From NCBI GenBank assembly GCA_027946365.1, contig JAPEUQ010000010.1:1178001-1242000 (forward strand): DNA of 64,000 bases, in the 5' to 3' direction. This document shows, one piece after another, positions 1 to 11,173 of the stretch. The notes beneath the pieces are model-generated. The model searched no databases and was not told the origin of the DNA. It was given only the letters and a program-made list of their open reading frames with translations. The stretch comes from Kalmusia sp. IMI 367209 (Eukaryota > Ascomycota > Dothideomycetes > Pleosporales > Didymosphaeriaceae). Within the stretch, counting starts at the first letter, position 1; each line of letters opens with the position of its first letter. Both the position numbers and the translations under genes were made by a program.

Positions 1-997
1 AAAAAGGAGAAGGTGAGGTGAGATGCCCGATATGGGATGAGGAAAAGGCAGAGCGAATGGCGGCGGGTGCGAACTGCGATTGGCTGGCGCTTTGATGCGG
101 GTCTCGGGCGTAGCACTATTCCCACCAGTGTGGTCTGGCCCCAGTATTGATGCGCGCTGCTTGCTGCGGGATAGCTGGCAGCAGGCTGAAGGAGAGACAG
201 CATGGTAGCAAGACGTCTGCCTGGACGCCCGCGAGACAAAAGTCGCTCGTGGCATGGTTTGACAACGGCGTGGGCCAGCGAGCGGGGGCCCTGCAGCGGC
301 GAGCCTGCAGCGGCTCTGGCGATCAGCGGTGTTTCGGGAGCAGGTGGGTGTGGTGTCGAGGGGGCGATGCCGGGCGATGCTGGTGATGCTGGCTGGGCGC
401 TGGCGGTGGAGGTATGACGTTCGAGGCGTCTTCGAATGCTTCTAGTGTCTCGGCGTCGAAGCTGGTCTCGTCTCCAGCTGCCGTTCAGCCTGGATTTCTG
501 CCGGCGCATCTGATTGCCCTTGCGACGAAGCCCTTGCGACGAAGCCCTTGCGACGATGGTCTCTCCCCTTCTCCAGCGGACCTTGAATCATGGCCGTTTC
601 GCTGTTGCAGCGGGACTCTGGGGTGCCGGGGGAGGGCGGATGTAACAGCGTGACAATCAGCGTTCCAGGGCGTGGTGAACGGGCGCTGCAGCGGGCGAGG
701 CAGGCGACGACGCCACGGCTGACCAGGAGCGGCGCGATTGGCCGGCTCGGTGGCGGGATCCAATTCTTCCCTGGGCGGCGTTGCCACTCTGGGTTGGATG
801 CCGCTCAGCAATCCACCATCTGGGATCCGCGCCGCCGGCTTGGTTGCCAGCCCTAGAGGCGGCTTTGCACGCCTTATGTACCGCCCGAGCCCACACGTAC
901 ATGACCCTGCAGTTTGCTCCCCAGATACATCAGATCAACATTCATCGACACTCGTCCCGCCCGCACCTGTGCCGAGCTCCCGCTGCTCTCTCTCACC
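1..997. other. GC-rich leader region, no gene supported
   Basis: No reading frame here looks like a gene. The longest frames are overlapping low-complexity shadows on both strands. The last 100 bases before 998 are pyrimidine-rich, ending in CTCTCTCTCACC, which looks like the 5' leader of the gene that starts at 998. A short tandem repeat at 517-556 is the only other structure seen. Confidence 0.5.
517..556. repeat. 14-base tandem repeat, about 2.9 copies
   Basis: The unit CCCTTGCGACGAAG occurs at 517-530 and 531-544, and as a 12-base partial copy at 545-556. The copies are identical. It lies in apparently non-coding DNA. Confidence 0.85.
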
Positions 998-1648
998 ATG
1001 GCTTCGTTATTCCGCGACTTCTCCTTCGACGCGCCCTCGCGCCACCTACCACAGCACTGCCCAGAACGCGCCGTCCTGAACGTCTCGCCTACGTCAACCT
1101 CGCCTTCGCCGTTTCCTCTCCCCGCACGACTGCCCACGCCGCCACCCTGCTCCATCAACGACCTTGCACAGGCGCTCAACAAGCAAGACTTGCGTGTCAT
1201 CGTCGACCCCAGGTACAAGGCTTCGCACGAACCGCTCACACCTCCGGACGACGTCACCTTTTCTCACGCGCTGCCCGAACGTCCCCAACTCTCGCTCTCC
1301 ACTGCGCGATTGAATTCTGCCACCCTCCGCATGCAACGTCAAGCCCACGTGCGCATGCAGTCCTCGTCCTCACACGTCAAAGACATCGCCTCGCTAGTCG
1401 AGCAGATGATCCAGGTGGGAGACCAATGCAACGTCTGCTCGCGAAAATCCAAACCACCTTCGCCAGTATCCTCAGAGGAAGACGAGGGCGTCAGTATGGA
1501 TTACACGCCTTCGGCTAAAGAAGAAATTCGCTCCATGCTGCCGTTTTACCGGGCCGGCGACCGCATCGACGGTAGCACGCGAGTGACAAAGAGACCACGT
1601 ATGCGGAAGTCGACGTGCTCGATGATCGTCAAGAGAACCTCGAGGTGA
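998..1648 (+). CDS. Hypothetical protein, 216 aa
   Basis: Single-exon gene. The ATG at 998 sits in CACCATGG, a good fungal start context, and follows a pyrimidine-rich leader; the frame also extends upstream to 914 but without a better start. The protein is Ser/Pro-rich at the N-terminus with a run of LPTPPP around residues 45-50. It then has a more ordered central part including VIVDPRYKA, a CNVC pair near residue 150, an acidic SSEEDE stretch, and a basic C-terminus with RPRMRK that could act as a nuclear localisation signal. I recognise no catalytic domain. It is most likely a conserved but uncharacterised ascomycete protein, possibly nuclear. The function is unknown. Confidence 0.7.
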   Translation: MASLFRDFSFDAPSRHLPQHCPERAVLNVSPTSTSPSPFPLPARLPTPPPCSINDLAQALNKQDLRVIVDPRYKASHEPLTPPDDVTFSHALPERPQLSLSTARLNSATLRMQRQAHVRMQSSSSHVKDIASLVEQMIQVGDQCNVCSRKSKPPSPVSSEEDEGVSMDYTPSAKEEIRSMLPFYRAGDRIDGSTRVTKRPRMRKSTCSMIVKRTSR

Positions 1649-2176
1649 TTCAAAAGTGTTTTGTTTTTCTTTTAATTGGTTATCACCATCTGTCTTGTTA
1701 GATGCATATTGCGACGGCGTTTGGGTTCTAGGTTGGGGCTCGCTATATACCACTGCTTTTCACACGGAGGTTGGACGGCGAACAAAACTTGCTTCAAAGA
1801 CTTATCGTTAGGGTAGAAGCGTAATTCAAGGGAGACGAGATGCATGGACTGCGTCTAGATGGGACGGAACTGTCATTTACTTTGTAGAAGCGCTCCCTCA
1901 GTGGTTGAGCCTGGATTTGGGGATGCGGCGAGCCTAGTGCTCAGCAGTAGATGCGAATACACGCACGTCGTAACTGGCACCACGCTGCTCATATTTTCCA
2001 TTCTCAAGCGTGACATCACTCCACTGATCAATCAAGCCTTGCACAAGCGCGCACTATCTGCACGTGACTAGCCGCGAGATTGGGACCCCAGCTCTCGGTA
2101 CAGGCAGGACCACCGGCGCCGGACTTCTGCAAAACTTGGGACGCATCTCAATCAACGTCACCCTCTTACGCCCGCC
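1649..2176. other. Intergenic, 528 bases
   Basis: This lies between two plus-strand genes and should hold the 3' end of the upstream gene (TTTTGTTTTTCTTTTAATTGG just after the stop) and the promoter of the gene at 2177. No coding frame is supported. Confidence 0.5.
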
Positions 2177-3040
2177 ATGTCCGTCCGGCGCGCTTCCACA
2201 GAGCTCCTCTCTCAGCGCTTCGTCCACCTGCACATTGTTCCGCGCCCAGCCAACCTGTCCGAAAGCCGCGAAATATACCGCGTGCTGCAGCGCTTCGGCG
2301 ACATCTCCAAGTACTACCATCTCCGGGTGAGTAACCTCCTCGTACTCGCCGAATGTGCTACAGCAACCATTCAAATGTTCAACCAAAAAAGATGCGAGAC
2401 GAAAGTCGGTGAGGCGGAATTGAACTGACCAGGGCTGCATAGTTCGAATACCACAATCCAGCGGCCAACTCGGCGCTGGTCATCTACCGCGATGCGCTCT
2501 CTGCGCAGCAAGCCCTGGACGCATCTCCCATACGCTTCGCGCTCGAGAAGACCGAAACCAGCGCGTCCGACCCCCACGAATCCTCCGAGGACCTAGAGAA
2601 CGAAGACGAAGACCAAACCGCACCCTCGACCCCCACCTCCGGCATCGACGAAATCCTCCGCCCCTCAAGCCTCCTAACCCGCACCCTCCCCGGCGCCTCA
2701 CCAACCCCTCACCCCACGCCTCTCCCTTCGCGCCTTCCACCCCGCCCAAAACCGTTTCGAAGTGGTTCAAGTGACCGTCGACCGCTCGCGCGCCATACAC
2801 CAAGATTACGTGGAGCGGCAGCCGTACTGGAAGCAGTTTTCGCCCATGAAGAGCATAGCGCAGGAGGATCTGGCCAAGAAGGTGCCGCATGTGGGGTTGA
2901 GTGATGTGAGTCGGAGACCGCCGCATGCGTATCGCACGCCGAATCACGTGTTGCGTATGATGAACAAATACTTGAGTAAGGGGCGCGAGAGTCTGGTGGG
3001 GATGTGGGAGGAGGGAGGAAGGGAGAGGCGGAACTCATGA
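2177..3040 (+). CDS. Hypothetical protein with RRM-like N-terminus, frameshifted
   Basis: Exon 1 is 2177-2326 (50 codons). It ends at GTGAGT, and the intron 2327-2442 has a CTGAC branch site and closes at CATAG. Exon 2 opens at 2443 in phase. The N-terminal 90 residues (FVHLHIVPRPANLSESREIY ... YHNPAANSALVIYRDALSAQ) look like one beta-alpha-beta RNA-recognition fold: an early hydrophobic strand and a later aromatic-rich strand. The reading frame is lost in a C-rich tract between about 2640 and 2750. A convincing frame resumes one base out of register through FEVVQVTVDRS (residues coded near 2758) and runs to TGA at 3038-3040, with conserved-looking HQDYVERQPYWKQFSP. There is no usable GT between 2480 and 2750 to explain the switch by splicing. 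A one-base indel, biological or from assembly, is therefore likely. A mitochondrial role is possible from the basic N-terminus but is only a guess. Confidence 0.6.
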
Positions 3041-4434
3041 ACGACAACGGATGGATCATCTCGTATGTTCATTTGAGGATGCAATACTTGTGCGCAGAGG
3101 CTCGAACAAAGCATAAGGTCTGAAAGAGCTAAAGACCTTGATTTTCGATTTTCGGTCTCAAATCACATCAAGGACGCATTTGAATACTAAGATGGAGGAG
3201 GGCTTGATTAGGGATTTGTGTGGGTTGTAAGATGAACAGCATAACAGAGAAGGCAAGCCGAGTCCTCGGTGCAGCCAGCAATGATGCAGTATTGAGCATC
3301 GAGGATGAGAAGCAAGAGCTGATTGTGGAAGACGTCTCGGCTATCTGTGTGTGGGTGGCTCGCGATGGGGCACCAGAAACGCCTTCTTCCTCCTGAACCC
3401 CCTCAGCGCAATCTCACCGCCTCCGCCTATTGAATCGCAACTACACCATTCAAATGGCATCGCCATCTCGAAGACACCCAAAGTTATCCTTGACGAATCG
3501 CTGTTCAACAAAATCATGCAAACTCAGCGATACGATCAGAATGCTAGGATTATGGACGAATGTCTTTTACAATTCCTGCCCAACCAAACTTCGATCTAAT
3601 GAGTCGTTCTACGTAGTCCTGTTCCTACGATAGGCTTGAGAGGGTCTCGTAAGAAAGGTCTTAGGTCTTTTCTAGAGCCTCATTTGTGTTTGTAACCAAC
3701 ACTATAGAGTCTTGTTAGATTATCTCCTACGCCGAATAGCTAAAATTGACCAAGGCTCGTCACAAGACATGTATCGATATTTATATATCTGTGTGCACAG
3801 GCGTTGCTACGAGACACTTTTGAAGGTGTACACTAGATTCCAATGGACTACAAATGCTTCCTCGGTGTAGTGCGACAGCGTAGACGTTGGAGTAGATCCT
3901 GGTTCAAGACCCTCAAACCGTGAGTACTTATCGTATTCGTCTCATCTTCTATTACTCTTCTCCCATCCCAAGATCACAAACCGTCTGCACCTCATCCAAC
4001 CTTCGCTTAGTCGAGGCATCTTGGAAGACGCTTTCACACAGCAAGCACGACTTGCACTTTTTAGTCCCTAGTCAGTTGAGCCATAAAATAGAAATTGAAA
4101 GCTGCTTGTGGCTTGTCTCTCGCTCACGTTGTCCTCTCTCTATCTTTCTCTCTTTGTTCCCCCTTCACAAAGATGCTGTCTACCGGTTCATTTACCTTCC
4201 CACGGCCGCAAACGGCAATCGCAGACAAAGGGCAGAACAATGAGATGTTGCATTTAAATATCCAAAGCTTACAGCGCGAGACATCGCTGCTTCCCTTCCT
4301 TCGCTTTGCTGGAGAACTGCTCAAGAAACTCTAGACTCCGTTATCATCTTTGCGACTGTGGTCCTAAAGACTCGGTCGCCTTCTTTCATCGCAAGACTTG
4401 AGCTTTACGACATCTTTCTTACCGATACTACGGC
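3041..4434. other. Intergenic, 1.4 kb
   Basis: No supported gene. Short frames at 3351-3633 and 3920-4334 lack good starts or recognisable content. The 250 bases before 4435 are CT-rich with TCTCTCTCTATCTTTCTCTC around 4134-4153, which is typical of a fungal promoter and 5' leader for the next gene. Confidence 0.5.
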
Positions 4435-7110
4435 ATGCCGTTCTGGGACTCGATCGGCGGTTCCTTGGGCCACGCCTTCGACTGGGTCTGGGCATTCTCC
4501 GACAATGACGCCGACGAAGATTACCTGCCTCCCTTTCCGCCCAGCGCGCGCAAGCGCAGAGCGAGACAGGAACTCGAGCGTCCACGAAGTAAGGCTCAGC
4601 GCCGCTCCCCAGCGCAGCGCTCGCAGCGCTCACCCAGGAATCAAGAATACGACGAAGAGGCATCCGGTGCTGGCCCGCGATACCTGGAAAAACAGCAGTC
4701 GAGGCCGGGCTCGGGCGTGGACGTCATCGAGAGCGAGAACATCGACGCAATGATTGAAGATGAGAATCTTGATCTCGATCGCCTCGTGGGGCTTGTAGGC
4801 AACGAGAGGGCAGTGCCGCTTGGACAGCTCTCGTCGACTCCTGAAAGGCCACGTGCGAGCCGAACTCGGTCGCGTCCGTCTGCGCCTTCGAGGCGGGCTT
4901 CGACGGAGAGGGTGCGCTCCCAGCGGGTGAGTGTCTTTGGGACCCTGGCGAATGGCGTCAAGGGCCTTGTGGGTGCTATCAGGGGTGATGGGTCGGAGGG
5001 TGAAGAGAGAGCTGCTGCTGCGGCGGCGGCGGCGCAACTTGCTGAAGAAGCCGCGTATGCGGATCGCACGTCGACTTTGGAAGCTCCTAGAGTTGAGTTC
5101 GAGCGCTCTGAGAGATACGATACAGAAGACTTGAGTGACGGCGAGCTCGGGCGCGTTCTCTTCACGGCTTCGCCTGCTAAGTCGCCGCTTCGTGTTGGGC
5201 GGAAGAAGGTGCTCGAGACGCCGCGTTCGCAGCGGCAGCAGGCGACTCCAATTCCTCGTCTGCCCCAGAACAGAATCACGGGTCGTGCGCCGCTAGAGAC
5301 CCCACCGTCTCCTTTAGATGATTCGGATGGATCTGAGGGGGTGGATGTTGTGCCCGAGTTGCCGTATGATGAGAGCTCTACGCCTCCACGGGGCCAACGG
5401 CCAAATCGGCCGCATCATGCGGTACCTGGCCGACATCCGCCTAATGCTTCCGTGGTAGATGAAGAGGACGAATCTGAGGATGCTGCCGTGGATGACGGCC
5501 TGATCTTAGACAGTGAAGTTCAGGCTACCCCCTTGGACAGCGACATCCAGCTTCCTGTCGAACAAGGTGACGTCGAGCATCCTGTCGAAGCCAACATCCT
5601 TCCTTCGAAATCCGCGCAAGAAATCTACGAGGTCAGATTGCACGCAGACGAATGGGAAAATGACCCTAACAGGCTAGCCAACCACATCGCTGCGACCAGA
5701 AATTTACCTCTGAACTCTGTTCAACTAGAAACACAAGAGCCTCTATATGCCATTCGCGATGTCGAGATCCGTGATATTGTGTGGCAGCTCAGGGATCAAA
5801 TGGAGCGCCTAGCCGACGAATTCTTCAACTTCAACTTCAGAGACAAGAAGGCGCTCACCAATGCTTTCAAGAAACTGGACCCGGCGACGGTCTTGATCAT
5901 TGGATGTGTTGCCAGCGGCGGACCAGGAGGTGAGGAGGGCTGGCGCGAGCTGTTCTACGACACGCAGAAGAGACGCGCCCTCGTCTGCGCCATCATAGGC
6001 AACGTGCTCGTCGAGCAGATATTCAAGCACCCACTCATCGGCGGCACGTCTGGGGTGCTCAAGCAGCTCGAGAAGATCCAGGATAAGCTCAAAGATGAAG
6101 ATGGTAAGTACATCTCACGACCCCCAACTCCCCTACACCGCCACCCGAGTCTATCCTCGTGTGATCATGTTCTAATTCATCAACCAGGCTTCGCCCGCAA
6201 GGTCGCATACGCCAATACAATCCGCACATTTCTCTACAAATCCAAAGCCGACCTCGACATCCGGGCCCTCCCCAACTTCCCCACACACATCGCGCGCGTC
6301 ACGACGGCGCTCCAAACCCACCTCGCGCCCATCCTCTCCCTAAATGCCTTGCCGGGCAACGCAGCGTTCCACGTAACGGACGTGCTCTTCGACGCGCTCC
6401 ACAGCATCGTAGCCCAAGCCGGCCTACTCTCCCTCCACATGGCCAGCGACGCACACACCGTGTACCACTTCTCGCCCGTGTTCAAGGAAGACCGCTACGA
6501 CGCGCGGAGCATGGAAGCCTTCAACCGCGTAGCAATGGAACGCTCGCACCCGCGCAGCGCCACCACCGCCTGGCCGGCCCGCACGTCGGACGCAGAGAAG
6601 AAGCGCGCCCAGTCCGACCACGCGCTCAACCAGATCCTGCTCATGGACGGCCTGACGACGTACCGCAAGGGCGGCTGGGAGACCTCCCACAGCGACCCGA
6701 ACAAGCCCACGTACGATGCTGCGCGCTTCGGGGCCGACGTCGCGAGGAGGGGGTTCCGGGCGAGGATGCTGGTTCAGGGTGGGTGTTTTGTCGGTGGGGC
6801 CGGGCGAGGCGGTTCGAGAAGGGGTCAAGGCGGATAGGGCGAGGAGCACGGGGAGGCGTGGAGGGCGCCTGGGTTTGTCGAGTTTAGGGAGGTCGAGGGC
6901 GTCGAGGGGGCAGTAGGTGGGACGACGGCAGTTGAGCCGAGGGCAGTTGATGCGAGCGTGGGTGAGGCACGGGCAAAGGCGAAAGCGAAGGGGAGGCGGA
7001 AGGAGAATTGGGAGGAGGTAGTATTGGGAGCGCCAGAGACATCGGTTCCAGGGGCATCTAAGCTAGTCGGCAGGACGACGATGGGGTTTAAGAGGGGGAC
7101 GCCTCGATAG
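4435..7110 (+). CDS. Large hypothetical protein, disordered N-terminus and helical C-terminal domain
   Basis: The ATG at 4435 follows a pyrimidine-rich leader and opens with MPFWDSIGGSLGHAFDWVW. Residues about 30-390 are low-complexity and charged, with several Arg/Ser and acidic runs and an Ala run near 205-215, and are probably disordered. From about residue 400 to 700 there is a helical, conserved-looking region (IRDIVWQLRDQMERLADEFF; an Ile/Gly core IIGCVASGG). One intron, 6104-6187 (GTAAGT...CAACCAG, 84 bases), interrupts it in phase 1. It has no in-frame stop, so retention would only insert 28 residues. An in-frame TAG occurs at 6835-6837, but the same frame stays open for another 90 codons to TAG at 7108, ending in a basic Lys/Arg-rich tail. 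A small second intron hiding the TAG is the likeliest explanation; I could not fix its ends (candidate donor 6772 or 6790, acceptor 6837). No family is recognised. Confidence 0.65.
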
Positions 7111-8180
7111 GTGGTGGTTGAGCGTTGTTGAGGTTCTACGTGCGTTCGTGCATGCCAGTTTCCTTCATGCTACCGCTTTGCTTCTAACGCGTATATAAAT
7201 TTCATGTCATACATACTCCTTCCCCTAGCTGGGGCCGCTGGGTACGACATCGTCACGTCTTGGGTCTCTAGCGTCGTGGCTCAATCGTGTCTCCTGAACA
7301 AGACTAGCAGTCTAAACTTGATATCAGGCCCATTATAAGGCAGCACCAGCGCCACCATCATAGAATTTTACATCCTAGATGCCCTGTATATTTCCTTCCA
7401 ATGTCAAAAACCATGCAAGTGCACTATCCACACGCACCTCCCCCCTTCGTCGAGGCAGCACAACCATGAATCCTTTGCTCAGTAGAGCGCGATATTAGGC
7501 CTGCTTCCCCCCGAGAGAGACACAGAGTCATGGAAAGCTATGCTGACCATCGCTTCATCTCGTACGATACCGTGTGGAGACTAGGTCATCCCCGTGATCG
7601 CCGTGTGGACAACACGTCGAGCTGCTCCGAGGAGGGACCGTGCGCTGGGATCTAGTGCAGTGGGGCTCGTATCAGCCCGAGCTTTCTCCTGAAGCGGTTA
7701 TACGAGTATAGCGGTGTGATGGGCCCTGGTGTGATGGACGGCGATAGGAGGTGATCTTGTGCGTTCGTTTAGGAGTGGCAGAGGGTCGCTTCGATGCTTT
7801 TTGGGCATCAAGGCTCGAGAGACTCGTTGCTCTTTGAATATATGTAGAGGATACGAATCTGAGGGTGGGAGAGAATGTCTAGCAATATCGTTGAACAGAT
7901 AGTTTAATCCGAACAGATCCGCGTTCACATGTAGCATTGCAGGTGAAGTCGGTCGAACCTAAGGTCCACGGAGCGAGAAGCGAGAAGCACGACGCTATCG
8001 TAAAAACACTGCAAGGAGTCATCTCAGCAAATAAACGATTGTGGTATCTAGTAAACGCTGGAGCCAATCAAGGCTGCCCGGTTTATTGTGAAGTGACTCC
8101 AAGGCTACGCAGCTCATGTTCACAGAATGTTAGACTTTTCTATTAATACATATGCGCCCAACGACGTCGTTTGCATTTCG
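7111..8180. other. Convergent intergenic region, 1.07 kb
   Basis: The region lies between the 3' ends of the gene ending at 7110 (+) and the GPCR gene ending at 8181 (-). It probably carries both terminators. TATATAAATTTCATGTCAT at 7192-7210 is AT-rich and could serve 3' end formation. No gene is seen. Confidence 0.5.
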
Positions 8181-9772
8181 CTACGGCCTCCTCACCACCC
8201 TTTCGCTGTCGCTTTTGTCGCTCCCATCTCCGACACTCCAATTGCTTGGCGCTCTCTGTGTCCTCCTTCCCATCTCCACCAGCTCCTGCTCATCATCCTC
8301 GACCTTTGTCACTGTGAAATTTGTATCCACCGTCTTCGTAATGCCTCCAAAGCTCTGTAACGCTGACCCCAATCCACTTCTCGTCTTGCTCTTCCCACCA
8401 CTTTGTAGCTTGTTGGATGAGAGTCGCGCGTTGGGCGTTTGTCCAGAGTATTCGTTGTAATTTGAGTTTTGCTGCGTGGAGGAGAAACAGGATGGGAAGA
8501 AGGTTGCAAGGCAGCGGCGGAGGGCGGGCATGCACGCGCAGAAAATGCCGACGAAGCAGGAAAGTACGGACCAGTAGGCGGTGGGACAGTTATCCCAGGT
8601 AGCGTTCGTGGAATTGGCGAATGCAAGGAGGGACTGGAGGCGAAGAATGGATACGATGGTTCCCCTGCGTCATGTTAGCTTTAGTCAACGGGCTCAGAGG
8701 AAAGACTACTTACACTCCGCCGACACTGAACATGGCGACGATCATGATACGTTTCTTCAGACTCATTTTCAGCTTGATGAGCTCGGGAATGGGGAGCGCG
8801 AAGATCACGCAGTCGAAAACAATGTCGATGATTGCGTGCGCCCAGACGAAAGCGTTAAGGTTGATGCATTTCCCGGAGTGCTCGCCGTCCCATGAGGTCC
8901 AGATGTAGGTTACGGGGATGCAGTTGACCGTGACGATGATGGTGAAGATAAGTATGCTTAATGCACCCATGCCGATGAGGACATGGACCGCTTTGCGGAG
9001 TTTCTGACGTGGGAATACGCGAAGGTATAAGAAGAGGAAAGCCAGTTTGGTGCAGCCGATGGACACGAACCAGCATATCTCTGTGAGCCAGGTGTACTAC
9101 GGTGGGGTTAGTGGTCGAGAATGGGCCTTGAGCTAATTCTTTACACTTACCTGAACGATGCGATAAATTTGATCAGGCGTCAATGTCCATATGTCTTTGC
9201 CAAAACCTAGTCCCGACATGAGGAACTCCAGAACCGCCATGGGAATGGCGAAGACAATGGCGACCACACACATAGCATCGTCAAGCCAAAAGTCGACACC
9301 AGACATCCAGACGCGGATACCGACAGCGATGAGTGCCGCACCTCCAGAGGTCCCCGAAATGATGGGCGTGATGTGTGTGATATCCCGCACCGGCGCTCCA
9401 CACATTGTTTGGGTCGCATTCTGCGCAGCTAGGCAAGTCAACAACTGGATCCAAAGCAGCTCAGTTTACGTACCTAGTGCTTCTTTCACTGTACAGCTTT
9501 TCAGCACGCATCCTTGTATCGCAGCGTTCAATGGCGCGTCGCCGCAAATGCATGGAATGTCAGTGGCTGTACATTTGTCTTGAGCTTCGAGGCTGCTCTG
9601 AAGGCACTTCGCCTACGGAAATTAGTACGCTTTCCAGTTTCTGTGTTGCACAGCAGGTAATCAGATAGATATGGTGCTTTCTTACCGCGCAATTAGGTAG
9701 TGACTGGCCTACCACTAGGCTCGCCAAAGCCGCCAAAGGCGCAAGAAGTAACGCGACTCTGGAGAACCTCAT
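8181..9772 (-). CDS. CFEM-domain GPCR (Pth11-type), 456 aa
   Basis: Five exons: 9772-9686, 9612-9474, 9428-9151, 9096-8714 and 8664-8181; all four introns are GT-AG and the exons sum to 457 codons. Residues 1-23 are a signal peptide. Residues 26-85 are a complete CFEM domain with all eight cysteines in canonical spacing (C28, C32, C43, C50, C52, C64, C69, C85) and the PxCAx2C opening. Seven hydrophobic spans follow, from about residue 92 to 360, as in the fungal rhodopsin/Pth11 family. A 110-residue cytoplasmic tail rich in Ser, Asn and Lys ends the protein. CFEM-GPCRs such as Magnaporthe Pth11 sense surface and host cues upstream of cAMP signalling. A sensing role here is inferred from family membership; the ligand is unknown. 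The gene is divergent from the P450 at 11174. Confidence 0.93.
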
Positions 9773-11173
9773 GGTCGCTCACACCACACAATCAACTCAA
9801 GGAACCAGAACCCACAACACGAGAGGGGAAATCCTTTGACTATATGATTTATGCCCGCAAGTGCCCAGTTTTTCGAGCATGGTCTCAGCACCAGCGAGAC
9901 TGCCCAACAAGATGGAGATCTTCCTTTTTCTTCTCCATTCGTGCGGGTCCAGGATTCGACAGGTCTTGCAAACGGGTGTCAGCCAGTTCAGGGATGGGCA
10001 GGGCCGTTCAGCACGGCACAGCGAGCAACGGCCATCACAGCTCTGGCACCGTTGCTATGCTAAAGATTCACACCCTCGTAAAGTGGGGTCTTCTACATGC
10101 TCGATCCTAGCTCGGAGGCATCCGCCCGCGAGGGCCGTTATTGTCTGCGGTTCGCCCTAGTTTGTGAGAACCTTGAGCGTGGCAACGGCTCTGGGGTGCA
10201 AGAGACTGACAGTTGACCCTCACCCAAGGCAAAAGGCAGTGGAAGGCAAATGCATCTGCGCTTGATGTGCATCTCGTATGTGATGATACTGTGCTTTGCA
10301 CGGGGGCCAAGCACGTTGCTTTTCGTGAAACCCGAGCACGCCACGAAAAGAAAAACCCGAACAAATGTGGTCTGATGGATGCGTGAATGTGGCTTCGCGC
10401 AGACGGTCCCTAGTACTGTTTAGCTGTAGCGCTTCGTCGGTCTAGCACCTCGAACTGGGGCAACGGGTGCTACGCCGCTGACCGGATACAGGCGCGAGGC
10501 GTCCAGAGATATCGACGAGTGTTTTCAAGTTGCATGCAAAGTGGTCCAGCTAGACTAGTCTAGGCCTTAGCAAGTACGCCAAAATTGCCTGACTGGGGTG
10601 AAAGCGACCGGCAACCGACGACAGCGCGACTGGGGTACGGGCCGTTGCGTAACCATGAAAAACAGTTTGGTCTGTGCCTGCCCCCCTTCGACTCCAGAAA
10701 TGGGGGGACTAAGTGTTCGAGCCCACAGTTTCGGCTAAGTTCCTATTTGTCGAGGCTGTGATAGGTTCTGATTGAGGTTCTGGGGCGCGTCCCTGTTTGT
10801 GAAATTGTGAAAGGTCTGTGATGGATGTTCCCAGATTGGCGTGCTTCCCAGAGCCAGGCCCAGCAACATGTGCAAAACGTGCGGAAATTGACGCAGATTG
10901 CGCATCGCTACCAAGGCTGGCTAGGATGGTGATGGTGTCATGCAAGCGACCCTGGATACCGGCATTTGCATGTGTGCCTGTAGGGGCGGATGGAGGCTAG
11001 ATACGCATCTGGAGCCCAAGTCCAGAGGGCATCTCCTTTACATATTGCCCCTCCCAGCTCCTCGGGACGTTTCAGGAGCACGCATCTCTCTTTCTGCAGT
11101 TGCCGCGTCAACTCCAGCTCTTTCGTTTGTCAATCAATCCTGACATTGCTTCTTTGATCTTCTTTCTTTTGTC
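9773..11173. promoter_or_regulatory. Shared divergent promoter of the CFEM-GPCR and the P450
   Basis: This 1.4 kb gap separates the two start codons and has no supported ORF. The P450 side ends in a strongly pyrimidine-rich leader (TTCTTTGATCTTCTTTCTTTTGTC directly before ATG), typical of fungal transcription start regions. A perfect 14-base palindrome lies at 10550-10563. Confidence 0.6.
10550..10563. promoter_or_regulatory. Perfect 14-base palindrome CTAGACTAGTCTAG
   Basis: The sequence equals its own reverse complement over 14 bases. It sits about 780 bases from the GPCR start and 610 bases from the P450 start. A homodimeric regulator could bind it, but no match to a named site is claimed; a palindrome of this length can also arise by chance. 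Confidence 0.35.

Noticed and set aside
1094..1753. Minus-strand frames over the gene at 998
   Set aside because: Shadows of the plus-strand gene, with composition explained by its codons.
2480..3059. Minus-strand frames of up to 155 codons over the RRM-like gene
   Set aside because: Low-complexity Gly/Arg products antisense to a spliced plus-strand gene; no independent support.
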